A DNA stretch of 64,000 nt from Caminibacter pacificus (GCF_003752135.1 NZ_RJVK01000004.1:104188-168187); one strand, 5' to 3'. Shown: positions 53,635 to 63,952, counted from the first letter of the stretch. Notes: a model not told the origin generated them from the letters alone. Translations and numbers: made by a program.

Positions 53635-53916
53635 ATGGCTAGAAGTTTGAAAAAAGGTCCTTTCGTAGACGACCATTTAATGAAAAAAGTTCTTAAAGCA
53701 AAAGAAGAAAAAAACCCAAAACCAATTAAAACTTGGAGTAGAAGAAGTACAATCGTTCCTGAAATGATCGGTTTAACTATTAACGTTCATAACGGAAGAG
53801 ATTTCGTTCCTGTTTATATCACTGAAAGACACGTAGGATTCAAACTTGGTGAATTCGCACCTACAAGAACTTTTAGAGGTCATAAAGGTTCTGTTCAAAA
53901 GAAAATTGGTAAGTAA
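53635..53916 (+). CDS. rpsS: 30S ribosomal protein S19
   Basis: Small-subunit head protein contacting S13 and the A-site tRNA. 93 residues. [35 protein letters not shown] and [13 protein letters not shown] are all conserved. Located between rplB and rplV with the standard S10 operon order. Confidence 0.98.
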   Translation: MARSLKKGPFVDDHLMKKVLKAKEEKNPKPIKTWSRRSTIVPEMIGLTINVHNGRDFVPVYITERHVGFKLGEFAPTRTFRGHKGSVQKKIGK

Positions 53917-53925
53917 GGATAGGTG

Positions 53926-54246
53926 ATGAGTAAAGCAACATTAAAATTTATCAGACTTTCACCAACTAAAGCAAGACTTGTTGCAAGAGAAATTCAGGGA
54001 ATGAACGCTGAAGAAGCTCTTGCAAAGCTTGAATTTATGCCGAATAAAGCGGCAAGGGTTATCGCAAAAGTTATTGCAAGTGCGGTAGCAAACGGCGGAT
54101 TTGACGCTAATGAAGTTGTAGTTAAATCTTGTAGAGTTGATAGAGGTCCTTATCTAAAAAGATTTAGACCAAGAGCAAGAGGTATGGCAAGCAGAATTCA
54201 AAAACCAACAGCTCACATTTACGTAGAAGTTGAAAAGGAAAGCTAA
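53926..54246 (+). CDS. rplV: 50S ribosomal protein L22
   Basis: Tunnel protein whose beta-hairpin helps form the constriction. 106 residues from ATG 53926; a GTG at 53923 immediately before it is less likely, since AAGGAT is better spaced for 53926. [37 protein letters not shown] and the hairpin [19 protein letters not shown] are typical. Its stop overlaps the rpsC start (TAATG). Confidence 0.97.
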   Translation: MSKATLKFIRLSPTKARLVAREIQGMNAEEALAKLEFMPNKAARVIAKVIASAVANGGFDANEVVVKSCRVDRGPYLKRFRPRARGMASRIQKPTAHIYVEVEKES

Positions 54247-54968
54247 TGGGTCAAAAAACGAATCCAATCGGACTAAGATTAGGGATAAATAGAAACTGGA
54301 GAAGTAGATGGTTTATCAACTATAATACTATGCCTGAGAATGTTCTAAACGACTATGAACTTAGAAAATTCTTAAAGAAAAAACTATACTATGCCGGAAT
54401 CAGCGATATTATTATCGAAAGAACGGCTAAAAAAGTAAGAATTACAATTTTCGCGGCAAAACCTGGTATCATCATCGGTAAAGGTGGTAGCGAAGTTGAA
54501 GCTCTTAAAAAAGAACTTCAAAAATTAATCGGTGGTAAAGAACTTATTCTAAACATTAAAGAAGAAAGAAAACCACAACTAAGCGCACAACTTGCGGCTG
54601 AAAACGTAGCTACTCAAATCGAAAGAAGGGTAGCGTTCAGAAGAGCTATGAAAAAAGTTATCCAATCAGCTCTAAAAGCCGGAGCTAAAGGTATTAAAGT
54701 TCAAGTTTCTGGAAGATTAAACGGTGCCGAAATGGCAAGAACTGAATGGTATCTTGAGGGAAGAGTTCCTCTTCATACGTTAAGAGCTAAAATCGATTAC
54801 GGTTTTGCCGAAGCTTTAACTACATACGGAATTATCGGTGTTAAAGTTTGGATATTCAAAGGTGAAGTATTACAAAGAAAAGGTAATAATCAAGTAGCTT
54901 CTACTGAGGAGAGAAAACCTCAAAGAAGAAGAAAAGGACGCAGAAATGTTAATGCCAAAAAGAACTAA
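54246..54968 (+). CDS. rpsC: 30S ribosomal protein S3
   Basis: mRNA-entry protein of the 30S head. 240 residues. [16 protein letters not shown] begins the protein, a KH domain with [19 protein letters not shown] lies near 75-95, and the C-terminal [17 protein letters not shown] follows. A basic tail ([13 protein letters not shown]) overlaps the start of rplP by 23 nt, so the two are coupled. Confidence 0.98.
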   Translation: MGQKTNPIGLRLGINRNWRSRWFINYNTMPENVLNDYELRKFLKKKLYYAGISDIIIERTAKKVRITIFAAKPGIIIGKGGSEVEALKKELQKLIGGKELILNIKEERKPQLSAQLAAENVATQIERRVAFRRAMKKVIQSALKAGAKGIKVQVSGRLNGAEMARTEWYLEGRVPLHTLRAKIDYGFAEALTTYGIIGVKVWIFKGEVLQRKGNNQVASTEERKPQRRRKGRRNVNAKKN

Positions 54969-55371
54969 ATATAGAAAACAACAAAAAGGTAGAAACAGAG
55001 GTAAGGCATACAGAGGTAATAGCCTTGCGTTCGGAACATACGGACTAAAAGCGATCGAGCTTGGTAGAATCAATTCAAGACAAATCGAAGCTGGAAGGGT
55101 TGCCCTTTCAAGAACAATGAAAAGAACAGGTAAAATTTGGATTAGAGTATTCCCTGATAAACCTTTAACTGCTAAACCTGTCGGTGTGAGAATGGGTAAA
55201 GGTAAAGGTAGCGTAGAAGAGTGGGTAATGAATATTAAACCTGGTAGAATTATTTTCGAAATCACTGGTGTAAACCATGATACGGCAATCAGAGCTTTAA
55301 CTCTTGCAGCTGCAAAATTACCATTTAAAACAAAAATTGTAACAATGGAGAGTGAAAATGAGCTATACTAA
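54946..55371 (+). CDS. rplP: 50S ribosomal protein L16
   Basis: Positions the A- and P-site tRNAs at the peptidyl-transferase centre. 141 residues from ATG 54946, giving the family start [22 protein letters not shown] 54952 would drop two conserved residues. [20 protein letters not shown] and GKGSVEEWV are diagnostic. Overlaps rpsC by 23 nt and rpmC by 14 nt. Confidence 0.97.
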   Translation: MLMPKRTKYRKQQKGRNRGKAYRGNSLAFGTYGLKAIELGRINSRQIEAGRVALSRTMKRTGKIWIRVFPDKPLTAKPVGVRMGKGKGSVEEWVMNIKPGRIIFEITGVNHDTAIRALTLAAAKLPFKTKIVTMESENELY

Positions 55372-55564
55372 ACTAAATGTAGCGGAATTAGTTCAAAAAT
55401 CAGAAGCTGAATTACAAGAGCTTCTGAAAAATAAAAAAATGGAACTTTTCGAAACAAGAATGAAATTAAAAACTATGCAGCTACAAGATACGTCTCTTGT
55501 TTCTAAAATTAGAAAAGACATCGCAAGAATCAAAACTGCGATGAGACAAAAAAGGGGTAACTAA
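55358..55564 (+). CDS. rpmC: 50S ribosomal protein L29
   Basis: Small helical protein at the tunnel exit near L23. 68 residues from ATG 55358; the upstream GTG at 55352 is ignored as the family starts near the [24 protein letters not shown] and [18 protein letters not shown] form the two-helix hairpin. It begins inside rplP and ends on the first base of rpsQ. Confidence 0.95.
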   Translation: MSYTKLNVAELVQKSEAELQELLKNKKMELFETRMKLKTMQLQDTSLVSKIRKDIARIKTAMRQKRGN

Positions 55565-55809
55565 TGCCTAAAAGAGTTATTCAAGGAAAAGTTATTAAAA
55601 AAACCGGAGATAAAACTATCAACGTTTTAGTTGAAAGAAAAGTTTTACATCCTAAATATCATAAAATTGTAAAAAAATTCAAAAAATATCTTGTTCATGA
55701 CGAAAACAACGAAGCAAACGTTGGTGATATCGTTACTGCTATCGAGCATAGACCAATTTCTAAAAGAAAAAGTTTCGTTCTTAAAGAAATTGTTGAAAGA
55801 GGAGAATAA
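55564..55809 (+). CDS. rpsQ: 30S ribosomal protein S17
   Basis: OB-fold protein binding 16S rRNA helix 11. 81 residues. [39 protein letters not shown] and [18 protein letters not shown] match the family throughout. Starts on the last base of the rpmC stop. rplN follows after 2 nt, so the S10 and spc groups are continuous here. Confidence 0.97.
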   Translation: MPKRVIQGKVIKKTGDKTINVLVERKVLHPKYHKIVKKFKKYLVHDENNEANVGDIVTAIEHRPISKRKSFVLKEIVERGE

Positions 55810-55811
55810 GA

Positions 55812-56180
55812 ATGATTCAACCATTTACAAGACTAAAAGTCGCTGATAACAGCGGTGCTAAAGAAATTATGTGTATTAAAGTTTTGGGAGGGTCAAAAAG
55901 AAGATATGCAAGAGTAGGTGACATTATCGTTGCCTCTGTTAAAAAAGCCCTTCCAAACGGGAAAATTAAAAAAGGTCAAGTTGTAAAAGCTGTTGTTGTT
56001 AGAACTAAAAAAGAAGTTCAAAGAGAAAACGGCTCTTTAATCAGATTTGATGATAACGCGGCAGTTATCATCGATGCTAAAAAAGAACCTGTTGGAACTC
56101 GTATTTTCGGACCTATCGCGAGAGAAGTTAGATATGAAGGGTTCCAAAAAATTACATCATTAGCTCCGGAGGTGTTATAA
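55812..56180 (+). CDS. rplN: 50S ribosomal protein L14
   Basis: 50S interface protein contacting 16S rRNA helix 14. 122 residues, exact family length. [48 protein letters not shown] and [13 protein letters not shown] are universally conserved segments. Its stop overlaps the rplX ATG by one base. Confidence 0.98.
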   Translation: MIQPFTRLKVADNSGAKEIMCIKVLGGSKRRYARVGDIIVASVKKALPNGKIKKGQVVKAVVVRTKKEVQRENGSLIRFDDNAAVIIDAKKEPVGTRIFGPIAREVRYEGFQKITSLAPEVL

Positions 56181-56431
56181 TGGCGGCAAGAAAAAATTTA
56201 CCTCCAAAATTCAAAATTAAAAAAGGCGATACTGTAAAAGTAATCGCCGGTGACGATAGAGGTAAAACTGGTGAAGTTTTAAAAGTAATTCCTAAAGAAG
56301 CTAAAGTAATCGTTAAAGGTGTGAACGTAGTGAAAAAGGCTGTTAAGCCTACAGAAGCTAACCCTAAAGGCGGGTTCGAATACATCGAAAAACCAATTCA
56401 CATCTCTAACGTAAAAAAAGTAGAAGGTTAA
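56180..56431 (+). CDS. rplX: 50S ribosomal protein L24
   Basis: KOW-domain protein that starts 50S assembly. 83 residues, shorter than E. coli (104) but usual for Campylobacterota-type proteins. The KOW motif [22 protein letters not shown] lies near 12-32 and [15 protein letters not shown] ends the protein. rplE follows after 4 nt. Confidence 0.97.
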   Translation: MAARKNLPPKFKIKKGDTVKVIAGDDRGKTGEVLKVIPKEAKVIVKGVNVVKKAVKPTEANPKGGFEYIEKPIHISNVKKVEG

Positions 56432-56435
56432 GGCA

Positions 56436-56990
56436 ATGGCTAGAACATTTGAAGTAAAAGAGAGATACTATAACGAAGTTAGACCTAAACTTGTTGAAGA
56501 GTTTGATATTAAAAACCCTATGCTTATTCCGAACCTTGAAAAAATTGTAGTAAGTGCAGGTGTTGGTGAAGGAAGTAGAGATAAAAAATTCCTTCAAAGC
56601 GTTGCTGATACTTTAACTCTTATTACAGGACAAAAAGCAGTTATTACTCCTGCAAGAAAATCTGTTGCAGGATTTAAAGTAAGAGAAGGTATGCCTGTTG
56701 GTGTAAAAGTTACACTAAGAGGCGATATGATGTGGAACTTTTTACAAAAACTTATTTCAATCGCTCTTCCGAGAGTTAGAGACTTTAAAGGTGTAAAAAG
56801 AGACGGTTTTGACGGAAGAGGTAACTTTAACTTCGGTCTTACCGAGCAACTTGTATTTACTGAAGTTGACTATGATAACATTATTAAAGTTCACGGTATG
56901 AACATTAATATTTCTACAACGACTGAAGACGATAAACAAGCTGAAAGAATGCTTGAACTTATCGGATTCCCATTTACAAAAGGAAAGTAA
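56436..56990 (+). CDS. rplE: 50S ribosomal protein L5
   Basis: 5S rRNA-binding protein of the central protuberance. 184 residues. [38 protein letters not shown] and [19 protein letters not shown] are diagnostic. It starts 4 nt after rplX with AAGGCA and ends 1 nt before the rpsN ATG. Confidence 0.98.
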   Translation: MARTFEVKERYYNEVRPKLVEEFDIKNPMLIPNLEKIVVSAGVGEGSRDKKFLQSVADTLTLITGQKAVITPARKSVAGFKVREGMPVGVKVTLRGDMMWNFLQKLISIALPRVRDFKGVKRDGFDGRGNFNFGLTEQLVFTEVDYDNIIKVHGMNINISTTTEDDKQAERMLELIGFPFTKGK

Positions 56991-56991
56991 A

Positions 56992-57177
56992 ATGGCAAAA
57001 AAAAGTATGATTGCTAAAGCTAAAAGAAAACCAAAATTCAAAGTTAGAGCATATACAAGATGCTCTATTTGTGGTAGAGTACACTCTGTATATAGAGACT
57101 TTGGAATTTGTAGAATTTGTCTAAGAAAAATGGCAAACGAGGGATTACTCCCTGGTGTTAAAAAAGCAAGCTGGTAA
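56992..57177 (+). CDS. rpsN: 30S ribosomal protein S14, zinc-binding short form
   Basis: 61-residue type Z S14 with a C4 zinc site: CSICGR and CRICLR supply the four cysteines. The start is ATG 56992 ([16 protein letters not shown]); the longer frame from 56953 runs back into rplE. The end [17 protein letters not shown] is typical. No zinc-independent copy is seen in the window. Confidence 0.97.
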   Translation: MAKKSMIAKAKRKPKFKVRAYTRCSICGRVHSVYRDFGICRICLRKMANEGLLPGVKKASW

Positions 57178-57189
57178 AAGGATGCCGCA

Positions 57190-57585
57190 ATGATGAACGA
57201 TATTATCGCAGATGGATTAACAAGAATTAGAAACGCTGCTATGAGAGGTTTGGAAGTTACTAAACTAAACCACTCAAAACTTATGGAAGACGTTTTAAAA
57301 GTATTTGAAGAAAAAGGTTATATTGAAAGCTATAAAGTTATCGAAGATGGAAATAAAAAATTCATCAACGTTACTTTAAAATATGATGAAAACGGAAATT
57401 CTGTAATTAACGAAGTTAAAAGAATTTCTAAACCTGGTAGAAGGGTTTATAAAGGATACCAAGATATTAAAAACTTTAAAAACGGTTTTGGTACTTTGGT
57501 TGTTTCTACAAATAAAGGCGTATTGCCGAATGATGAAGCTTACAAATTAAAAGTTGGTGGCGAAGTTATCTGTAGTATTTGGTAA
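57190..57585 (+). CDS. rpsH: 30S ribosomal protein S8
   Basis: 16S rRNA-binding protein, regulator of the spc operon in E. coli. 131 residues from ATG 57190 ([16 protein letters not shown]), where a second residue before NDII matches relatives; ATG 57193 is possible. [36 protein letters not shown] and GGEVICSIW are conserved. Confidence 0.97.
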   Translation: MMNDIIADGLTRIRNAAMRGLEVTKLNHSKLMEDVLKVFEEKGYIESYKVIEDGNKKFINVTLKYDENGNSVINEVKRISKPGRRVYKGYQDIKNFKNGFGTLVVSTNKGVLPNDEAYKLKVGGEVICSIW

Positions 57586-57606
57586 AAATATATAAGGAGC
57601 ATATTA

Positions 57607-58143
57607 ATGAGTAGAATCGGTAAGCAACCCGTAAAGTTAGCTTCTGGCCTTGAAGCTAAACTTGAAGGGAATAAATTAATTATTAAAAAAGGCCAAGATG
57701 CAAAAGAAATCGACACTAAAGGTGTTGTAAAAGTTAATATCGAAGGTGATACTTTAACATTCGAACCTGCAGAAGATAGCAAATTCGCTAAAGCTATGTG
57801 GGGAACTGTTAGAGCACTTGCTAACAACGCCGTAATCGGATTAACTCAAGGTTTTGAAAAGAAACTTGAAATCAACGGTGTTGGTTACAGAGCGAACGTT
57901 CAAGGAAACAAATTAGTACTTAACCTTGGATATTCTCATCCGATCGAATATGAAATTCCTGCTGGAATTACTATTACTGTTGAGAAAAACATTATTACCG
58001 TAAAAGGTAGCGACAAACAACAAGTGGGGCAAGTAGCTGCTGAAATCAGAAGCTTTAGAAAACCTGAACCTTACAAAGGTAAAGGTGTTAAATATGTTGA
58101 TGAACATATTATTAGAAAAGCTGGTAAAACAGCTAAAAAATAA
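57607..58143 (+). CDS. rplF: 50S ribosomal protein L6
   Basis: 50S protein near the sarcin-ricin loop. 178 residues. [18 protein letters not shown] at the start and the rRNA-binding signature [22 protein letters not shown] near the end identify it. AAGGAG ribosome site 8-9 nt upstream; rplR follows after 9 nt. Confidence 0.97.
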   Translation: MSRIGKQPVKLASGLEAKLEGNKLIIKKGQDAKEIDTKGVVKVNIEGDTLTFEPAEDSKFAKAMWGTVRALANNAVIGLTQGFEKKLEINGVGYRANVQGNKLVLNLGYSHPIEYEIPAGITITVEKNIITVKGSDKQQVGQVAAEIRSFRKPEPYKGKGVKYVDEHIIRKAGKTAKK

Positions 58144-58152
58144 GGGTGAGAG

Positions 58153-58518
58153 ATGAGAAGAAGTAAAGCATTAGCAAAAAGAGATTTAAGAAGACTTAAA
58201 AGAAAAAGAAGAGTAAGAGGTAGAATCAGCGGTACTGCTGATATGCCAAGAGTTACTATTTATAAATCAAACAAATATATTATCGTTCAAGCTATTGACG
58301 ATACGGCTGGTCATACACTTGCACACTTAAATACTGCTCATCTTGATGAAAAGCTACCTTCAAATATCGAAGGTGCTAAAAAAGCAGCAGCGATTTTCGC
58401 TGAAAAATTAAAAGCTGCTAATGTTGAAAAAGTGGCTTTTGACAGAAACGGATATAAATATCACGGTGTAGTTGCAGCATTTGCAGATACTCTAAGAGAA
58501 AACGGCATAAAACTATAA
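58153..58518 (+). CDS. rplR: 50S ribosomal protein L18
   Basis: 5S rRNA-binding protein of the central protuberance. 121 residues with a basic N-terminus (RDLRRLKRKRRVRGRISGT), PRVTIYKSNKYIIVQAIDD and the C-terminal FDRNGYKYHGVVAAFADTLR. Lies between rplF and rpsE in the standard order. Confidence 0.97.
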   Translation: MRRSKALAKRDLRRLKRKRRVRGRISGTADMPRVTIYKSNKYIIVQAIDDTAGHTLAHLNTAHLDEKLPSNIEGAKKAAAIFAEKLKAANVEKVAFDRNGYKYHGVVAAFADTLRENGIKL

Positions 58519-58527
58519 GGAAGGCAA

Positions 58528-59004
58528 ATGGCTAAAAAACCTCAAGTAATTAGAGATTATAATAGAGAAGAATTTGAAGAAGTAGTTGTTAATATCGGAA
58601 GAATTACTAAAGTTGTTAAAGGTGGTAGAAGATTCAGATTTAACGCTTTAGTAGTAGTTGGTAATAAAAAAGGTATCGTTGGTGTAGGAACAGGAAAAGC
58701 TAAAGAAGTTCCTGATGCAATCAGAAAAGCTATTGACGACGCATTTAAAAACCTTGTTAAAATTGAAGGTATTCATGGAAACACTATTAACCATGACGTT
58801 CAAGCTAAATTTAACGCATCAAAAATTTTACTTAAACCTGCAAGTGAGGGTACGGGGCTGATCGCAGGTGGTGCGGTGAGACCGGTACTTGAGCTTGTTG
58901 GTATTAAAGATATTCTTTCTAAATCACTTGGTTCGAACGAACCTCATAACCTTGTAAGAGCTACAATCAAAGCTCTACAAATGATTAAAAGTAAAAAGGC
59001 GTAA
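58528..59004 (+). CDS. rpsE: 30S ribosomal protein S5
   Basis: 30S protein involved in decoding fidelity. 158 residues. The double-stranded RNA-binding region [20 protein letters not shown] and [20 protein letters not shown], then [20 protein letters not shown] and [13 protein letters not shown], are diagnostic. rplO starts 3 nt later: there is no room for rpmD (L30), which usually lies between them. Confidence 0.98.
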   Translation: MAKKPQVIRDYNREEFEEVVVNIGRITKVVKGGRRFRFNALVVVGNKKGIVGVGTGKAKEVPDAIRKAIDDAFKNLVKIEGIHGNTINHDVQAKFNASKILLKPASEGTGLIAGGAVRPVLELVGIKDILSKSLGSNEPHNLVRATIKALQMIKSKKA

Positions 59005-59006
59005 TC

Positions 59007-59399
59007 ATGGCGTTAGAAAACTTAAAACCGGCATGCGGCGCTACTCATAAAACTAAAAGAGTAGGGCGCGGACCTGCAAGCGGATACGGAAAAACTGCTA
59101 CAAGAGGTCAAAAAGGTCAAAAAAGTAGAACTGGTTATTCTAAAAAAAGAGGTTTTGAAGGTGGACAAACTCCACTTCAAAGAAGATTACCAAAAGTTGG
59201 TTTCACAAGTAGAAGAGAAAAACCTCAAGCGATTAACGTAGATAGAATTACAGCAATTGCTGAGCTTAATGAAATTACTATTGAAAATTTAAGCAAAATT
59301 ATTAAAATCAAATCTAAAAAAGTTAAACTGATCGGTTCTAAAGCGAAAGAACTAAAAGATAAAATAAAAGACGCTAACATCACAACTTCTGGAAAGTAA
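59007..59399 (+). CDS. rplO: 50S ribosomal protein L15
   Basis: Late-assembly 50S protein. 130 residues, a little shorter than the E. coli protein. The glycine/basic-rich [20 protein letters not shown] and [17 protein letters not shown] are typical. Directly upstream of secY with a 4-nt gap, as in most bacteria. Confidence 0.97.
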   Translation: MALENLKPACGATHKTKRVGRGPASGYGKTATRGQKGQKSRTGYSKKRGFEGGQTPLQRRLPKVGFTSRREKPQAINVDRITAIAELNEITIENLSKIIKIKSKKVKLIGSKAKELKDKIKDANITTSGK

Positions 59400-59403
59400 G
59401 GGT

Positions 59404-60663
59404 ATGAATCCGATAGCTAAAAAAATCTTAATTACCCTTGGCTTTCTTCTTGTTTATAGAATCCTTGCCTATGTACCGGTACCAGGGGTAAATATAGATG
59501 TAATTAAAGACTTCTTTTCAGGTCATCAAAACGACGCATTAGGTTTACTTAATATGTTCAGCGGTAATGCGGTAAGTAGAATGAGTATTATCGCACTTGG
59601 TGTAATGCCTTACATTACCGCTTCGATTATTATGGAGTTACTTGCGGCAACTTTCCCAAGACTCGGAGAGCTTAAAAAAGATTCTCAAGGTTTCCAAAAA
59701 TATATGAAAATCATTAAATACGCAACTGTGGGTATTGCATTCGTACAAGCGATCGGTATTGCGTTAGGTTTAACTTCAATGACCGGTAAAATGGGCGAGA
59801 GCGCCGTTATGATCGATAAAACTACATTTGTTATTTTAGCGGCATTTACAATGCTTGCGGGTACTATGATTCTTGTATGGATTGGTGAACAAATTACTCA
59901 AAGAGGTATCGGAAACGGTATTAGTTTAATTATCTTTGCAGGTATTGTCAGCGGAATTCCGAGTGCAATTGTCGGTACTTTAAATTTAGTGGATGTGGGA
60001 GAGTTAACTGTTATCGGTTTAATTTTCATTCTTGCTATTGTAGTAGCTACCGTATCATTTATTATTTATGTAGAACTTGCGGAGAGACGTATACCTGTTT
60101 CATATCAAAGAAAAGTTTTAATGCAAAACAGATTTAAAAGAATTATGAATTATATTCCTATTAAATTGAATTTAAGTGGTGTAATTCCTCCGATTTTTGC
60201 AAGTGCAATTTTAATGTTCCCATTAACTGTACTTAGCGGAGTTAGTAATCCTATTTTAGTTTCAATAAGAGACGCATTAAATCCGAACGGATATCTTTTC
60301 CATGTTATTGAATTCGTATTAGTTATTTTCTTTGCATATTTTTACGCATCAATCGTATTTAATGCAAAAGAAATTGCCGAAAACCTTAAAAAACAAGGCG
60401 GATTTATTCCCGGAATCAGACCTGGTGAGCAAACCGCTAAATTTTTAAATGACGTTGCAAGTAAATTAACTTTTTGGGGTGCGATTTATTTAGGAATTAT
60501 TACGGTACTTCCATGGTTACTTGTAAAACTTATCGGTATTAATTTTTATTTCGGTGGGACTGCCGTACTTATCGTCGTACAAGTTGCGATCGATACTATG
60601 AGAAAAATCCAAGCCGAAATGCAAATGCAAAAATACGATACATTATCAGTTACGGGAATTTAA
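59404..60663 (+). CDS. secY: preprotein translocase subunit SecY
   Basis: Channel of the Sec translocon in the inner membrane. 419 residues with ten transmembrane helices. ILAYVPVPGVNIDVIKDFF in the first region, LNMFSGNAVSRMSIIALGVM (plug-side), GIGNGISLIIFAGIVSGIP, RRIPVSYQRK and the C-terminal EQTAKFLNDVASKLTFWGA are conserved. Part of the ribosomal operon; the map gene follows after 28 nt. Confidence 0.98.
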   Translation: MNPIAKKILITLGFLLVYRILAYVPVPGVNIDVIKDFFSGHQNDALGLLNMFSGNAVSRMSIIALGVMPYITASIIMELLAATFPRLGELKKDSQGFQKYMKIIKYATVGIAFVQAIGIALGLTSMTGKMGESAVMIDKTTFVILAAFTMLAGTMILVWIGEQITQRGIGNGISLIIFAGIVSGIPSAIVGTLNLVDVGELTVIGLIFILAIVVATVSFIIYVELAERRIPVSYQRKVLMQNRFKRIMNYIPIKLNLSGVIPPIFASAILMFPLTVLSGVSNPILVSIRDALNPNGYLFHVIEFVLVIFFAYFYASIVFNAKEIAENLKKQGGFIPGIRPGEQTAKFLNDVASKLTFWGAIYLGIITVLPWLLVKLIGINFYFGGTAVLIVVQVAIDTMRKIQAEMQMQKYDTLSVTGI

Positions 60664-60691
60664 TTCCCTTGCTTTATTTTTAGGAGAGTAA

Positions 60692-61450
60692 ATGGCGATA
60701 CCAATTAGAAAACCAAGTGAAATCGAAGAGATTAAAAAGCCTGCGAAATTAGTAGCGAAGACTCTAAAGCTTTTAAGAGAACACACAAAACCCGGAATTA
60801 CCCCTCTTGAACTTGATAAAATAGCCGAAGATTTTATAAGAAGCAACGGTGGAAGACCTGCTTTTAAAGGTTTATATGATTTTCCAAATAGTGTATGTAT
60901 CAGTAGAAACGGTGTAGTAATACACGGTATTCCTGATGATGAACCTTTAAAAGAGGGTGATGTTGTCGGTTATGATGTCGGAGTTGAAATAAACGGGTGG
61001 TACGGAGATGCCGCTATTACTGTGGGAGTAGGTAAAATTGATGAAAAATATCAAAAAATGATAGAAGTAGCAAGAGATGCAATTTATCATGCCGTAAAAA
61101 ATATCAAACCGGGAATGAGATATAAACAAATAAGTAAACTTTTAGAAGAATATATAACTTCTCACGGATATGTGCCTTTAAAAGGTTATAGCGGGCATGG
61201 TATAGGTAGAAAACCGCACGAAGAGCCTCAGATATTAAATTATGTAGAAGGCAAACCGAATCAAGGCGAAAAAGTTAAAAACGGACATGTTTTTTGTTTG
61301 GAGCCTATGCTTTGTCATAAATGCGGAGAGCCGATTTTGGCTGAAAACGGCTGGGATGTTTATTGTGAAGATATGGAAGTGGGTGTTCATTATGAACATC
61401 AAATAGCAATACTAAATAACAAACCAATTATATTAACGGAGGAAGAGTAA
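60692..61450 (+). CDS. map: methionine aminopeptidase, type I
   Basis: Removes N-terminal methionine from new proteins. 252 residues. Metal ligands are visible: Asp in [16 protein letters not shown] (two), His in [13 protein letters not shown], Glu in FCLEPML and Glu in VHYEHQIAI. The [15 protein letters not shown] stretch carries the substrate histidine. Follows secY after TAGGAGAG and its stop overlaps the infA start by one base, the usual secY-map-infA order. Confidence 0.97.
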   Translation: MAIPIRKPSEIEEIKKPAKLVAKTLKLLREHTKPGITPLELDKIAEDFIRSNGGRPAFKGLYDFPNSVCISRNGVVIHGIPDDEPLKEGDVVGYDVGVEINGWYGDAAITVGVGKIDEKYQKMIEVARDAIYHAVKNIKPGMRYKQISKLLEEYITSHGYVPLKGYSGHGIGRKPHEEPQILNYVEGKPNQGEKVKNGHVFCLEPMLCHKCGEPILAENGWDVYCEDMEVGVHYEHQIAILNNKPIILTEEE

Positions 61451-61668
61451 TGGCAAAAGACGTATTAGAAGTGGATGGAATTGTAAAAGAAGCACTTCCT
61501 AACGCAATGTTTAAAGTGGAACTTGAAGGTTTAGGGAAAGAAATACTTTGTCATATAAGTGGTAAAATTAGAATGAATTACATTAAAATCGTACCGGGAG
61601 ATAAAGTAAAGGTTGAAATAAATCCTTATAGCCTGGACAAAGGTAGAATTACATATAGATACAAATAA
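61450..61668 (+). CDS. infA: translation initiation factor IF-1
   Basis: S1-fold factor that occupies the 30S A site during initiation. 72 residues, exact family length. [36 protein letters not shown] and [20 protein letters not shown] match the family end to end. In many bacteria rpmJ and the alpha operon follow; here modA follows after 19 nt instead. Confidence 0.98.
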   Translation: MAKDVLEVDGIVKEALPNAMFKVELEGLGKEILCHISGKIRMNYIKIVPGDKVKVEINPYSLDKGRITYRYK

Positions 61669-61687
61669 AACAATCGAAGGCAAAGCT

Positions 61688-62410
61688 ATGAAAAAATTAC
61701 TTTTTTTTCTTTTATTAACTCCTCTTTTTGCCTCTCAAATTACAATAGCAGTAGCTACAAACGTTTCTTATGCTATAAAAAGTTTGGTTAAAGATTTTAA
61801 CAAGTTATATCCGGATGTAAATGTTAGAGTTGTACTCGGTAGCAGTGGAAAATTAACGGCGCAAATAAAAAATCATGCTCCTTATGATGTTTTTTTATCT
61901 GCGAATATGAAATATCCATGGTATTTGTATAAAAACGGATACGCTTTTACAAGACCGGTTGTATATGCAAGAGGTGCATTGGCATTTTTTGCCCCAAAAA
62001 AAACAGTTAATTCAATAGAGGATATTAAAAATCTAAATAAAATAGCAATGCCGAATCCTTCATTAGCACCTTACGGAAAAGCGGCACAAGAGTTTTTACA
62101 TAATAAATGGTGGGATTTGCATGATAAAATCGTTTTTACCGAGACGGTCACTCAGGCTTTATCATATGCATTAGCGGCAACCGACGGCGCTTTTGTGGCT
62201 AAATCCGCTTTATTTTCTCCGAAAATGAAAAAATATAAAGAAGGGGTTCATTGGATTGAAATACCTTCAAAATATTATGAACCTATTAATCAAGGTATCG
62301 TTTTGTTATCAAGAGCAAAATCAAATAAAAACGCCGCGGCATTTTATACGTATATGTTAAGTAAAAGAGCGGCTGAAATATTAGAAAAATATGGATACAT
62401 TGTTAAATAA
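61688..62410 (+). CDS. modA: molybdate ABC transporter, periplasmic binding protein
   Basis: Periplasmic oxyanion-binding protein. 240 residues with a signal peptide ([16 protein letters not shown]). The mature start [40 protein letters not shown] and [10 protein letters not shown], then [10 protein letters not shown] and [15 protein letters not shown], are ModA family segments with the serine ligands. Tungstate may be bound as well. Only 19 nt after infA, with no terminator in the gap; modB overlaps by 20 nt. Confidence 0.92.
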   Translation: MKKLLFFLLLTPLFASQITIAVATNVSYAIKSLVKDFNKLYPDVNVRVVLGSSGKLTAQIKNHAPYDVFLSANMKYPWYLYKNGYAFTRPVVYARGALAFFAPKKTVNSIEDIKNLNKIAMPNPSLAPYGKAAQEFLHNKWWDLHDKIVFTETVTQALSYALAATDGAFVAKSALFSPKMKKYKEGVHWIEIPSKYYEPINQGIVLLSRAKSNKNAAAFYTYMLSKRAAEILEKYGYIVK

Positions 62411-63089
62411 AGTAAGTCAACTTGACTTTACTCCTCTTCTTTTATCTTTTAAACTTGCTTTTATTACTACTTTGATTCTTTTTTTTATCGTATTACCTCT
62501 TGCTTGGTTTTTATCTCAAACAAAATCTAAAATCAAACCTTTTTTAGAAGCATTTTTTGCTTTACCCATCGTTTTACCTCCTACGGTTTTAGGTTTTTAT
62601 ATTTTATGGGCTTTTTCACAAAACTCTCCTCTTGGAGAATTTTTTCAAAAATATTTCGATATTTCTTTAGTCTTTTCATTTCCCGGAATTGTCGTTGCAA
62701 GTTGTATTTATTCTCTTCCGTTTATGCTACAGCCTATTCAAAGCGGTATCGAAAGTTTAAACAAAAGTATCATAGAAGCTTCATATACACTAGGAAAAAA
62801 TAAAATCGAAACACTTTTTAGAGTTGTACTGCCGAATATAAAACCTTCGATAATTACTGCATTAATTATTACGTTTGCGCATACAATCGGTGAATTCGGT
62901 GTTGTTTTGATGGTCGGAGGATCAATTCCGGGAGTTACTAAGGTTGCAAGTATTGCTATTTATGAATATGTCGAAAATTTAGATTATTTTTCGGCACATA
63001 TTTATAGTTTAATATTATTGATTTTAAGTTTTATAGTTTTATTTTTCGTATATGTTTATAACTATTCAAAAAAATATAAAGAAATATGA
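62391..63089 (+). CDS. modB: molybdate ABC transporter permease
   Basis: Inner-membrane permease of 232 residues with five or six helices. [18 protein letters not shown] is a ModB hallmark, and [20 protein letters not shown] is the EAA coupling loop for Mod[19 protein letters not shown] is also conserved. The start is ATG 62391 within modA. It overlaps modC by 4 nt. Confidence 0.94.
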   Translation: MDTLLNKVSQLDFTPLLLSFKLAFITTLILFFIVLPLAWFLSQTKSKIKPFLEAFFALPIVLPPTVLGFYILWAFSQNSPLGEFFQKYFDISLVFSFPGIVVASCIYSLPFMLQPIQSGIESLNKSIIEASYTLGKNKIETLFRVVLPNIKPSIITALIITFAHTIGEFGVVLMVGGSIPGVTKVASIAIYEYVENLDYFSAHIYSLILLILSFIVLFFVYVYNYSKKYKEI

Positions 63090-63826
63090 TGATAGAAATT
63101 AACATTGTTAAAACATTTAAAAATTTTACGTTAAAAATAAACGAAACTTTTAAACAATATGAGTTTTATGCTCTATATGGTAAAAGCGGTAGTGGAAAAA
63201 CTACATTTTTTAGAGTGCTTTCTGGACTTGAAAAAAGTGAAGGCATTATAAAGGTTAATAAAAAAATTTGGCAAGATAAAAAATTTTTTTTACCTCCTCA
63301 AAAAAGAGATATCGGTTATGTATTTCAAGATTACGCACTTTTTCCGAATATGAACGTTTTAGAAAATCTTTTGTTTGTAAAAAAAGATAAAAAACTTGCT
63401 ATGAAGCTTTTGGATATTGTCGAAATGACACCATTTATAAATAGAATGCCAAATACTCTTAGCGGAGGTCAAAAACAAAGAGTCGCTTTAGTAAGAGCTT
63501 TAATGAAAGAACCTAAAATATTATTATTGGATGAGGCTTTAAGCGCACTTGATGAAGAAGTTAAAGAAAAAATAAAAAAAGAGATTTTAATTATACATAA
63601 TGAGTTTAAACTTACGACATTTATGATTTCTCATCAAAAAGAAGATATTCACGATTTAGCAACAAAAGTTATTAATATAAATAATGGTAATATTGTTTCT
63701 ATTGAGAAAGTACAAAAAACAATTCATTTATCTCCTACAATTATAAATGACCAACTTGTCTTTATACCTAATGAAAAACTTTCTTCGGATTCTATTAAAA
63801 ATTCACATTTTAAAATAACAACTTAA
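63086..63826 (+). CDS. modC: molybdate ABC transporter ATP-binding protein, short form
   Basis: Cytoplasmic ATPase of the ModABC importer. 246 residues; Walker [10 protein letters not shown] near 33, [18 protein letters not shown]-loop, signature [16 protein letters not shown], Walker [14 protein letters not shown] and switch [11 protein letters not shown]. It lacks the C-terminal TOBE/Mop domain of the E. coli protein (about 350 residues), so molybdate feedback on the transporter may be missing; a small C-terminal extension of about 40 residues remains. ATG 63086 overlaps modB; ATG 63089 is possible. Confidence 0.9.
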   Translation: MMIEINIVKTFKNFTLKINETFKQYEFYALYGKSGSGKTTFFRVLSGLEKSEGIIKVNKKIWQDKKFFLPPQKRDIGYVFQDYALFPNMNVLENLLFVKKDKKLAMKLLDIVEMTPFINRMPNTLSGGQKQRVALVRALMKEPKILLLDEALSALDEEVKEKIKKEILIIHNEFKLTTFMISHQKEDIHDLATKVININNGNIVSIEKVQKTIHLSPTIINDQLVFIPNEKLSSDSIKNSHFKITT

Positions 63827-63830
63827 ACTC

Positions 63831-63843
63831 CCCAAAACTTGGG
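63831..63843 (+). other. short hairpin after modC
   Basis: CCCAA (63831-63835), AAC loop, TTGGG (63839-63843): a 5-bp stem 4 nt after the modC stop. No T tract follows, so termination is only possible. A second inverted repeat, TTCAC (63846-63850) and GTGAA (63860-63864), brackets a TATAAT. Confidence 0.35.
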
Positions 63844-63913
63844 AATTCACAAGTATAATGTGAAAGGTGAAGAGAAAAAAGTGAAAAAAAGTGAAAATTT
63901 TTCAGAAAAACTC

Positions 63914-63942
63914 TTGACAAGAGGGTAGGAATATTATATACT
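63914..63942 (+). promoter_or_regulatory. strong consensus promoter, probably of a stable-RNA operon
   Basis: TTGACA (63914-63919) and TATACT (63937-63942) are 17 nt apart, near-perfect sigma-70. The DNA just upstream (63860-63905) is very A-rich, as for an UP element. What it drives lies beyond the window; rRNA or tRNA is inferred from strength and from the hairpin-rich, gene-free leader. Confidence 0.75.
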
Positions 63943-63952
63943 TTCAGTCCCA

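Noticed and set aside
54870..55265. 131-codon reverse-strand frame opposite rpsC/rplP
   Set aside because: Shadow of two strongly conserved overlapping genes.
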